Part shown: positions 8,109 to 15,348 of the stretch, one piece after another
Position numbering within the stretch: the first letter of the stretch is position 1
How the letters are laid out: each line of letters begins with the position of its first letter
NCBI GenBank assembly: GCA_003669555.1
Contig: QWOS01000057.1
Span: 1-32,337, forward strand
From: Planctomycetota bacterium
GTDB lineage: Bacteria > Planctomycetota > Planctomycetia > Gemmatales > Gemmataceae
Length of the DNA stretch: 32,337 nucleotides
Direction: 5' to 3'
Position numbers and translations under genes: made by a program
Notes under the pieces: generated by a model
Database searches by the model: none
What the model saw: the letters and a program-made list of their open reading frames with translations, nothing else
Told to the model about the DNA's origin: nothing

Positions 8109-8900
8109 TCAGCTTTCAGCGCGCAGATCGGTGACAAACATGTGACCAGGCACATGGGTGGCCATCCACGGTAGCCTGGCCTGCCTTGCGGCTGCCTGGG
8201 GTGTCACGCCGCAGGCCCAAAAGACAGGCACCTCCCCTGGCCGGATCTCCACTGGATCCCCCTCATCCGGGCTGTGGATGTCGTGTATACCAATCGCCTC
8301 CGGTTCGCCCCAGTGGATAGGGGCCCCATGGCTCTGGGGAAAACGCTGACACACCAGGGCAGCATGAATGGCCTGGGCAGGTTTCATCGGCCGCATCGAT
8401 ACCACCAGCGGCCCGGAAAACCGCCCGGCTGGCTGGCAGGCAAGACTGGTGTGGTACATCGGCACATTGGTTTTTTGTTCAATATGGCGCACCGGCACCC
8501 CGGCAGCCAGCAATGCTTCCTCAAACGAAAAACTACATCCAAGCAGGAAGGCCACTGCATCGGCCCGCCAATGGCCCAGCAGATTGGCGGGTTCCTCCAC
8601 CACCAGTCCATCGTGCCAGATCCTGTAGCGGGGCAGATCGGTGCGAAGATCTGCACCCGGGGCTACCTGACGCGGCTCCGGGTTGCCCGGATCAGTCACC
8701 TCCAACACCGGGCAGGGACGCGGATTCCGCTGGCAAAACAACAGAAAATCAAAGGCGTGTTCGCATGGCACCACCACAAGATTGGCTTGTGCATAGCCCG
8801 GCGCGAAACCTGGGGTGGGCCCGGTGTGTCCACCAGTCCGGCAAGCCAGTCGCAAAGCCCGGGCGGAATGTTCGGCAGGTTTCTTCATGCTTTGGATCAT
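8109..8900 (-). CDS. YcsI/DUF1445 family protein (putative hydro-lyase, D-glutamate cyclase-like)
   Basis: A 263-residue cytosolic protein of the DUF1445 (YcsI, UPF0317) family. Family hallmarks are TGPTPGFAPGYAQANLVVVP near residue 27, FDFLLFCQRNPRPCPVLEVTDPG, PGADLRTDLPRYR, GCSFSFEEALLAAG, NVPMYHTS, FWACGVTPQ and HVPGHMFVTDL. The family is annotated as putative hydro-lyase, and its mammalian relative is a D-glutamate cyclase; the bacterial substrate is not settled. The frame opens earlier at 9032, but family members begin shortly before the TGPT segment, and the ATG at 8900 has AGGG close upstream, giving the usual length of about 265. An in-frame ATG at 8888 is also possible. The thioredoxin-like gene lies 127 nt downstream on the same strand. 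Confidence 0.9.
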   Translation of the reverse strand: MIQSMKKPAEHSARALRLACRTGGHTGPTPGFAPGYAQANLVVVPCEHAFDFLLFCQRNPRPCPVLEVTDPGNPEPRQVAPGADLRTDLPRYRIWHDGLVVEEPANLLGHWRADAVAFLLGCSFSFEEALLAAGVPVRHIEQKTNVPMYHTSLACQPAGRFSGPLVVSMRPMKPAQAIHAALVCQRFPQSHGAPIHWGEPEAIGIHDIHSPDEGDPVEIRPGEVPVFWACGVTPQAAARQARLPWMATHVPGHMFVTDLRAES

Positions 8901-9325
8901 AAACCCTGGGGCAGCAGTGCCACCATGGCTCCAAATGCAATGTTTAGGGAATTTCAACCAATCTTTGCCAGGTTTTTTGTAATACCTGGTCCAGCTGATA
9001 TCCAAGAATCTGTTGCGGCAGGCATTTTTCATCGCGACACAGATGACAACGATAACATTTTATAAGAAATATTTTAAATTTTGGTTTTATGCTTATGTAT
9101 TTCGTCTGATTTTTTATTTCACTCAACGCTTTTCGCCTATTAGCCGGATGGCTGAAACTACAAAAACCTCACAGGTTTTATATTTCAGGCACTTCTGGAC
9201 TTGCGCTGAAATCTGTGACTGCGTAGTGGTGCGGAATGAGTGAGTCATCTATCCCTGAAGGGGGGTGATGGCAGATTGCTTTCATGGTGTTGCCTACTTG
9301 GTCTTGGCAGCGCAGGACTTACATT
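8901..9325. other. AT-rich intergenic region
   Basis: This is the divergent gap between the YcsI-family gene (-) and the porin gene (+), so it should hold promoters for both. It is clearly richer in A and T than its surroundings, especially 9045-9130. A small inverted repeat, CCAGGT (8968-8973) / ACCTGG (8984-8989), lies about 70 nt upstream of the YcsI-family start. Short open frames here have low-complexity translations without recognisable features, and I call no gene. Confidence 0.5.
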
Positions 9326-10795
9326 ATGCAGCACTTTATAGGCCACTTTCCAGTCATCCTCATCGCGGCAATATTAATTCCGGCGGCCTTCGGGCAAGAT
9401 GCGCAACAAAAACCAGCGGAAGAAAATCCAATTCTCCCTCAAAGCGAGGATTATAATAAATATTGGTCGGAAAGTGCTTTCGAGAAGCCAGCCAAGCTGG
9501 AAAGCACTGGACGGGGCGCGCCTTACCCCCCATTTCCACCCAACGCGGTGATGGGTCAATATTCAAAAACGATTGACCATTACTCAAATAATCCGGATTT
9601 GCCGGAGTGGCTTGCCCCATACACATCGGTACGCTTGCGTGGGAAGGGGACGCTGCGCCTCTATGGCTTCGCGCGCGAGGATTGGTCGATGGCCACGCGC
9701 AGGTTTCAGGAAATCCAGTTCCCGCAATGGGTTTTGCCGCAGGATTCGGCTTATCATTCAGCCAATAGCAAAGATCCGATCACGGTGGATGACAATTTCA
9801 ACTATGACCTTTTTGCGAAAGTGACCCGACTGGGGGCGGAGTATTTCCACAAGCCGGATGGCTTGCTGGAAGGTGGTCGTGCCTGGGCCAGGGTTGAAGT
9901 GGATTTTTTAAACAACCAGTCCGATACCTCGGATCCAACCAACCAGCCGTCTCGCCCACTGCTTCGATTGCGTCTGGCCCATTTGGGCATCGGAAAAGGT
10001 GATTGGGATCTTGTCATGGGCCAGGATTGGGACCTGTTTTCTCCCCTGATTCCCACCGTAATGCAGGGAACCCAGATGGCATACGCCGGCAACACAGGCG
10101 ACCGAAGACCGTCGGCCTATGTGAGTTATGACCATGATTTTGGCGAGGGAATACGGATTCAGGTCCAGAATGGCATTTCGCTGGCAAATGCCATTGATAT
10201 TGCCGATTACAACAGTGACGGGCAGAAGGGCAATTCTGATTATGGACTGCCCGGCTACCAAACCCGGCTGGGGGTTGTGGTCCCGACGGAGGTGGATAAG
10301 CAACCACTTATGATTGGCATTTCTGCGGTGATGGCGGATACTCATGAGGCGGTGGGACAGGGCAAGAGGCAGGCCCGGACATTTCCACAACGCGGAATCG
10401 CCGGCGACCTGCGTTTACCTTTGAACGAATACATGGTTTTTCAAGGGGAAGCCTACACAGGGTATGACCTGAACGAATGGCGGGGTGGTGTAGGCCAGGG
10501 AATCAATCTTGAAGAAGGTAAGGTGATTCAGGCTGCAGGTGGCTGGTGGGAAATCGTCACCCGCACTTGCGAGTATCACCGATTCGCTGTGGGAATGGGG
10601 GTGGACAAGGCGGATGGAGCCGATGTGCCTCTACACGGGCGGACCCGGAACCTGGTATCCTGGGTCCGGAACGAGTTCATGCCTGGCTCAGGGATTGTAT
10701 TTGGGTGCGAGTATTTTCTGTGGAGCACACAATACAACGGTTACGAACCAGGCAAGGCGAGTCTGATTAACCTTTTCAGCCAATTAAACTTTTAG
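9326..10795 (+). CDS. DcaP-like outer-membrane porin
   Basis: A 489-residue protein with signal peptide (HFPVILIAAILIPAAFG) and a body of alternating amphipathic strands, for example RLRGKGTLRLYGFAREDW, LLRLRLAHLGIGKGDWDLVMGQDWD and AYVSYDHDFGEGIRIQVQNG. It ends in LFSQLNF, with the terminal aromatic residue typical of beta-barrel proteins inserted by BAM. The pattern and the GQDWDLFSPL region fit the DcaP-like trimeric porin group, which admits small, often acidic, solutes through the outer membrane. The frame starts earlier at 9284, but the ATG at 9326 begins the signal peptide and has AGGA upstream. About 90 residues precede the first strand, longer than usual, and may form a periplasmic or surface extension. 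The substrate is unknown. Confidence 0.75.
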   Translation: MQHFIGHFPVILIAAILIPAAFGQDAQQKPAEENPILPQSEDYNKYWSESAFEKPAKLESTGRGAPYPPFPPNAVMGQYSKTIDHYSNNPDLPEWLAPYTSVRLRGKGTLRLYGFAREDWSMATRRFQEIQFPQWVLPQDSAYHSANSKDPITVDDNFNYDLFAKVTRLGAEYFHKPDGLLEGGRAWARVEVDFLNNQSDTSDPTNQPSRPLLRLRLAHLGIGKGDWDLVMGQDWDLFSPLIPTVMQGTQMAYAGNTGDRRPSAYVSYDHDFGEGIRIQVQNGISLANAIDIADYNSDGQKGNSDYGLPGYQTRLGVVVPTEVDKQPLMIGISAVMADTHEAVGQGKRQARTFPQRGIAGDLRLPLNEYMVFQGEAYTGYDLNEWRGGVGQGINLEEGKVIQAAGGWWEIVTRTCEYHRFAVGMGVDKADGADVPLHGRTRNLVSWVRNEFMPGSGIVFGCEYFLWSTQYNGYEPGKASLINLFSQLNF

Positions 10796-11306
10796 AGCGC
10801 TTTCACAAATCGGTTTTTTTAGGCCCAATCTCAACCTGAAGCTCCAAACATCCATATTATTGAACACCAATGCGCAATTTCGACTCACCTGTGCAAGGCC
10901 GAAAAAATAGAAAAATCTGGAAATAATGCCAGTTTTATCACAACACGCACGGGTTCAGAAGCACCGGCTCAAAGCCATTGCCAATGCCTCAGCCACATGG
11001 AGTGGCGGCATCTATCTTTGACTCACCGTCATTGCGTTTTGTTTTTTCATTTTTCGGTTCGGGCTGAGAATGTCTGAAAAGACTGGGTGAAGCGTTGCAG
11101 AAACATGAATCGAACAGCACGAGAGGCCATCCTGACTATATTGATAGCATTGATACTCCCATGAGTTAAGCGGTTGATTCAAAATGATGCCAATTCTACC
11201 TGAATCCGATTAGGTGTGAATGCTTTTGGGTTAATTTCACATCACCATAAAGCGCCATACTTTGGGCATCTGCGTAATTTCTGACCAGCCCAGCTCCTAA
11301 TCCAAG
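10796..11306. other. Intergenic region without a recognised gene
   Basis: About 510 bp between the porin and the APC permease, both on the plus strand. It is AT-richer than the neighbouring genes and has no open frame I would call. I see no clear terminator hairpin after the porin. A loose inverted repeat, TGTGAA (11215-11220) / TTCACA (11236-11241), lies about 65 nt upstream of the permease start and could be a regulator site, but its length is within chance expectation. I did not recognise a riboswitch. Confidence 0.5.
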
Positions 11307-13268
11307 ATGAAGAACACGAGGTTTATTCTATCCATGTTAGCCCTTGACCACCGGCCCCGGGAGCTGCACTGGTACCATGCAGGGCCCATGCTGTTTGGCG
11401 ATTTGGGCACCAGCCGGCTTTATGTCCTGGGTCTGGCGTTTTTCTTCACACGCCACGCTTCGTTTTTCCACATAGTCTTCGTTAATATTCTGCTCGTCCT
11501 TGTAGGCGCATGCTACCTGGTGATTTGTCGAAAATATCCCGATGGCGGCGGTGTCTATTCCTCGGCGCGTACCGCCAGCCGGGCCTTGGCGGTGGTGGGT
11601 GGCCTGATGCTATGCGCTGATTACACGGTCACCGCGGCCATGTCCTGCCTGGATGCCTTCCGTTATCTCGGAATCAACGGAGACATGCTGGGGATTCGCC
11701 TCGACTTGCTTTGCACACTGGGTGCCATAGGACTCATCGGCGGCTTGAACTGGTTCGGACCGCGCGGGATGGGGCGGGCCGCATTGGTTGTCGCCGCCTT
11801 GACGGTATTATTCACGCTGATTATTGCCGCCTTTGCCATCCCCCATCTACACCACATGCGCGTTGAACTGCCTGTCCGGGAGCGCTACAGCGGGGCAGCA
11901 TGGAGTGAAGCCTGGGTCGGTTTCACCGAAATTGTCCTGGCTCTTTCGGGTATCGAGGCCATCGCCAACATGACTGGCATCATGGTGGCGCCGGTGCGGC
12001 AGACTTCCCGGCGGTCCATCCTGCCCGTACTGTGCGAGGTGGTAGTCCTGAATATCGTACTGGCTGCGGCTATGAACGCTTTGCCTGATGCGAAACTGAT
12101 TGATCCCGAAGGCAACGCCCTCGGCACTGACGACATGATGAATGTGCTTGGAACCGCCTATGTGGGTCCCTTTTTCAGCCTCATCGGCTCCTTTGTCTTT
12201 GGCGCCCTGCTCCTTTCAGCCGTGAATACCGCCATCACCGATCTGATAGCCATTCAGTACATGATGGGTCGCGACGGCGAAGTGCCATCCTTCCTCTGCC
12301 GCCTCAACCGCCATGGTGTTCCAGGGTATGCCCTGGCCATCGCCATGCTGGTACCGGCCCTTCTATTACTGGTTTTCCCGGATCTGACCCAGCTGGCGGG
12401 CCTGTATTCTGTTGGGGTGGTGGCGGCCATCACCATCAATCTCTTCTGCACGGGCTGCACCCGGCAATTCCAGCTGCAACGCTGGGAACGCTGGATGCTG
12501 TGCAGCGTGGGCGTGCTGATGGCCTGCATCCTGATGACCTTGCTCTGGAACAAACCTGCCGCTCGGGTTTTCTCCCTGGCCGTCCTCAACCTTGGGCTAT
12601 CGGCCAGGCTGCTCACGCTGTCTGGCAAGTCGGTTGTTGGCCCCTGGCTCCGGTTGGGCCTGCAAGTCATCAGTGGATTTTTTTTCGTGGGTACCCTGCT
12701 TATCACTTTTCTTGTTCCGGTGGAAAGCTGGACCGCCTTTTTTGTCTCGGCTGCTGGAACAAGCCTGCTGGTCTATCTGGGCCAGTTTGTATCAGCCCAT
12801 ATTCCCCTCACTGTGGAACAACCGGCGCTGGAAAACCTCGATGGGGACTACGAACCGGCCAGCACTTTTCTGGTGGCAGCATCCCGGTCATCCAATTTCA
12901 TTGACGAGGTGATGGCAGACGCGCTGGGGCAGCGAGCCGGGGTGTTGGTGCTAACGGTGAAGGAATTGTCCATTCCCATGCGGGGCGCCCATTCACAACA
13001 CCCAATCACAGAGGATCCGATTGCTTTGGCGATTTTCACCAAGGCCCTGGCATCCGCCCGTATTTTGGGTGTGCCGCTCAAGGTGGTTTACCTGGCAGGC
13101 GGATCGGTGGTGGACCGGATCATCCAGACTGCTGTGACCGAAAAAGCGTCACGGATTTATCTGCAACTGACACGGCGAGACAGGCTGAAGCGGTTCTTTC
13201 AGGGAGATGTGGCTGGCCCTGTGGCTGAGCGAATGCCCGCAGAGATGGAGCTGGTCATCCGGGCCTGA
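11307..13268 (+). CDS. APC-family permease with C-terminal cytosolic domain
   Basis: A 653-residue inner-membrane permease of the amino acid-polyamine-organocation superfamily. Near the start is GPMLFGDLGTSRLYVLGLAF, and YPDGGGVYSSAR corresponds to the conserved family stretch near TM2-3. About twelve membrane segments run to residue 510 or so. The last 140 residues (from about YEPASTFLVAASRSSNF) are soluble and look like a universal-stress-protein-type alpha/beta domain, an arrangement also known in KimA-type potassium and some amino acid transporters. The substrate cannot be told, and KimA's typical N-terminal signature is absent. The start is uncertain: ATG 11307 lacks a good ribosome site, and ATG 11334 is an in-frame alternative. 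It appears to be monocistronic. Confidence 0.8.
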   Translation: MKNTRFILSMLALDHRPRELHWYHAGPMLFGDLGTSRLYVLGLAFFFTRHASFFHIVFVNILLVLVGACYLVICRKYPDGGGVYSSARTASRALAVVGGLMLCADYTVTAAMSCLDAFRYLGINGDMLGIRLDLLCTLGAIGLIGGLNWFGPRGMGRAALVVAALTVLFTLIIAAFAIPHLHHMRVELPVRERYSGAAWSEAWVGFTEIVLALSGIEAIANMTGIMVAPVRQTSRRSILPVLCEVVVLNIVLAAAMNALPDAKLIDPEGNALGTDDMMNVLGTAYVGPFFSLIGSFVFGALLLSAVNTAITDLIAIQYMMGRDGEVPSFLCRLNRHGVPGYALAIAMLVPALLLLVFPDLTQLAGLYSVGVVAAITINLFCTGCTRQFQLQRWERWMLCSVGVLMACILMTLLWNKPAARVFSLAVLNLGLSARLLTLSGKSVVGPWLRLGLQVISGFFFVGTLLITFLVPVESWTAFFVSAAGTSLLVYLGQFVSAHIPLTVEQPALENLDGDYEPASTFLVAASRSSNFIDEVMADALGQRAGVLVLTVKELSIPMRGAHSQHPITEDPIALAIFTKALASARILGVPLKVVYLAGGSVVDRIIQTAVTEKASRIYLQLTRRDRLKRFFQGDVAGPVAERMPAEMELVIRA

Positions 13269-13301
13269 TCCTGACCCAAGCCGGCTCATTGCACAAAAAT
13301 C

Positions 13302-13331
13302 TCGACAGGGAGGGACACTTTCGGCTAATCT
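13302..13331 (+). promoter_or_regulatory. Possible promoter of the TetR-efflux operon
   Basis: TCGACA (13302-13307) and TAATCT (13326-13331) are 18 bp apart and resemble sigma-70 boxes. The palindromic operator begins 9 bp further on, a position that suits repression. Planctomycete promoters often deviate from this consensus, so this is tentative. Confidence 0.3.
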
Positions 13332-13340
13332 GGTGGAAAG

Positions 13341-13360
13341 TGGACGGACGGGTCCGTCCA
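13341..13360. promoter_or_regulatory. Palindromic operator upstream of the tetR-type gene
   Basis: A perfect 9-bp inverted repeat, TGGACGGAC / GTCCGTCCA, with a 2-bp centre (GG). The repeat nearly continues outward as GGAAA(G)...TTTCC. Size and symmetry are those of a TetR dimer site, and it sits 40 bp before the TetR-type gene. Autoregulation of the whole efflux operon is the likely role. Confidence 0.7.
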
Positions 13361-13400
13361 TTTCCGGCCGCTAATAGCACCCACCCGCAGGCTTTTTGCT

Positions 13401-14075
13401 ATGAAAACCGCGCAGCCACTGGCCAAAGCCAAGCCTGAAACTGCCAACCGGCGGGAAGCAATTCTTGATGAGGCCATCCGCCTTTTCTCCCGCAAGGGCT
13501 ACGGCGAAACTGATCTGCAACTGCTCGCCAACGCCCTCGATATTGGCAAGGGAACCCTTTATCGCCACTTTGGCAGCAAGGAAAAACTGTTCCTTGCTGC
13601 CGCTGACCGGGTGATGCGTCGCATCCATGAGCACATCACCCAGGTTACGGAACCGGTGGCGGATCCCATCCTGCGCATTGAGGCCGGCATCCGCGCCTAT
13701 TTTGGCTACTTTGCCGAACACCCTGAAAGCGTTGAAATGCTCATCCAGGAGCGCGCCCTTTTCCGCGACCGCAAGCACCCCACCTACTTCGTCCACCGTG
13801 AGGCCAATCTGGACCGCTGGCGGGCCCTCTACCGCGATCTCATTGCAGCAGGCCGGGTGCGCGACCTTCCGGTCGAGCAGATCCTCGACACCATGGGCGA
13901 CATGCTTTATGGGGCCATGTTTGTCGGTTATCTGGTGGGGCGTCGCGAAGACCCGTCAGCAGTGGCCGGGCGCATTATCAGCATCGCCTTTGAAGGCATC
14001 CTTACCGACACCGAGAAAACCATGCGCGGAACGCCAACCAAGCCACTACGCCCCGCCAGGAGGAAGCCATCATGA
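13401..14075 (+). CDS. TetR-family transcriptional regulator
   Basis: A 224-residue repressor. Residues 17-65 form the TetR helix-turn-helix domain (REAILDEAIRLFSRKGYGETDLQLLANALDIGKGTLYRHFGSKEKLF in outline; only the LYRHFGSKEKLF end is diagnostic). The remaining part is helical, as in ligand-binding TetR domains, and contains YFAEHPESVEML and LIQERALFRDR, as in AcrR-like efflux regulators. The last codon overlaps the adaptor gene by ATGA, so regulator and pump are co-transcribed. A palindromic site 40 bp upstream is the probable operator. Likely role: represses the operon until a pump substrate or toxic compound binds. The ligand is unknown. Confidence 0.92.
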   Translation: MKTAQPLAKAKPETANRREAILDEAIRLFSRKGYGETDLQLLANALDIGKGTLYRHFGSKEKLFLAAADRVMRRIHEHITQVTEPVADPILRIEAGIRAYFGYFAEHPESVEMLIQERALFRDRKHPTYFVHREANLDRWRALYRDLIAAGRVRDLPVEQILDTMGDMLYGAMFVGYLVGRREDPSAVAGRIISIAFEGILTDTEKTMRGTPTKPLRPARRKPS

Positions 14076-15319
14076 CCCAACTGTTTCATGCGGTCGGTTG
14101 CAACACCGCCATCGCCATGATCTTCGCGCTAACGGCGGTGGCCGGATGCGTGCGGGTGCAACCCACTCCCCCCCCCCCCAAGCCTCCAGAAGTGCAGATG
14201 AGTGAATCATTCACCCGCGAGGTGACCGAGTACGAGTACTTCACGGGTCGCACGGAAGCATCACAGCGGGCTGAATTGCGCTCCCGGGTGACCGGCTACC
14301 TGATGGAATCGCGATTCAAGGATGGCGACCTGGTTGCCAAGGGGGCGGTGCTGTTTATCATCGACCAACGCCTGTATCAGGCAGAGATGGCACGAGCCGA
14401 AGCCACACTGAGGCAAACCCAGGCGGCACAGGATCGGGCAGTGAGCGAACATACCCGGGCCCAGGGCCTGATGACACGCAGCGCCATAGGAAGGGAAGAT
14501 TTCGACCGCACCCAGTTCGCTCGTGACGAGGCCGCAGCCGCCATCCGGGTAGCGGAATCCACCTTGAAGCTGGCCAAGCTGAACCTGGAGTTCACCGAGT
14601 TGGTGGCCCCGTTCGCCGGTCAGATCAGTCGCCGGATGGTCGACCCGGGCAACCTGGTGAAAGCCGACGAGACCATTCTCACCACCCTGGTCACCACCGA
14701 GCCGATGTTCGCATATTTCGATGTCGATGAGCGCACACTGCTGCGCCGGTTGCTTGCCGCCTCGGGTGCCGGTACCGTCAAGCTGGCAATCGGCCTGGCC
14801 GACGAGGATGGCTATCCGCACGAAGGTGTGGTGAATTTTGTCGACAACAAACTCGACCCGGCCACCGGTTCCATGTGGATGCGGGCTGAGTTTGTCAAAC
14901 CTTCCAGGCCGATCCGGGCTGGCATGTTCGTGCGGGTGCGTTTTCCGCTAGGCTCGCCAGCAAAAAGTGTGCTGGTTGCTGAACAGGCGCTGGGATCTGA
15001 CCAGGGGCAACGCTACTTGCTGGTGGTGGATTCCCAGAACAAGGCCGAGTACCGCAAGGTGAGCGTGGGGTCTCTGGAGGCTGACGGCATGCGCGTGGTT
15101 CGCGAGGGGCTGAAAGTGGGTGAACGAGTGGTGGTGAGCGGACTGATGCGTGTCCGGGCTGGCACCGAAGTGTCCCCCAAACTGGTGCCCATGCCCACCC
15201 GCACAACCAGTGCGCCGGTGGCCAATATCACCGCTGTGAAAGTGGCAGAACCCCAAACCACCGGCACCAAAGGCCCGGAAATAAAACCAGAACCTCCAGG
15301 CAAAAAATCCGGCGGCTGA
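14072..15319 (+). CDS. RND efflux periplasmic adaptor lipoprotein
   Basis: A 415-residue membrane-fusion protein linking an inner-membrane RND pump to an outer-membrane channel. The signal peptide ends in the lipobox AVAGC (Cys26), so the protein should be lipid-anchored. FTGRTEASQRAELRSRVTGYL and GDLVAKGAVLFIIDQRLY give the first lipoyl half. A helical hairpin covers about 105-170, followed by LNLEFTELVAPFAGQISRRMVDPGNLVKADET (second lipoyl half, in outline) and the beta-barrel. AGGAGGA lies before the ATG, which overlaps the TetR stop. A run of twelve C (14168-14179) encodes four prolines just after the lipid anchor. A single base slip there would shift the frame and abolish the protein. 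It is followed by two permeases. Confidence 0.93.
   Translation: MTQLFHAVGCNTAIAMIFALTAVAGCVRVQPTPPPPKPPEVQMSESFTREVTEYEYFTGRTEASQRAELRSRVTGYLMESRFKDGDLVAKGAVLFIIDQRLYQAEMARAEATLRQTQAAQDRAVSEHTRAQGLMTRSAIGREDFDRTQFARDEAAAAIRVAESTLKLAKLNLEFTELVAPFAGQISRRMVDPGNLVKADETILTTLVTTEPMFAYFDVDERTLLRRLLAASGAGTVKLAIGLADEDGYPHEGVVNFVDNKLDPATGSMWMRAEFVKPSRPIRAGMFVRVRFPLGSPAKSVLVAEQALGSDQGQRYLLVVDSQNKAEYRKVSVGSLEADGMRVVREGLKVGERVVVSGLMRVRAGTEVSPKLVPMPTRTTSAPVANITAVKVAEPQTTGTKGPEIKPEPPGKKSGG
14168..14179. repeat. Run of 12 C in the adaptor gene
   Basis: Twelve consecutive C encode four of the prolines after the lipoprotein anchor (codons 33-36). Such long mononucleotide runs are prone to strand slippage during replication. 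Slippage would put the rest of the adaptor out of frame. Its length could also be a sequencing error, although the present length keeps the frame open. Confidence 0.85.
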
Positions 15320-15348
15320 TTGCCCCCAATCCAGGAGGTTTCCAAGCA

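Noticed and set aside
9013..9243. Open frame of 76 codons on the plus strand in the AT-rich gap
   Set aside because: The translation is low-complexity aromatic residues, with no ribosome site or domain; it follows from base composition.
11215..11241. TGTGAA/TTCACA pair as a possible CRP-type site
   Set aside because: The spacing of 15 bp does not fit the usual CRP site and the arms are short.
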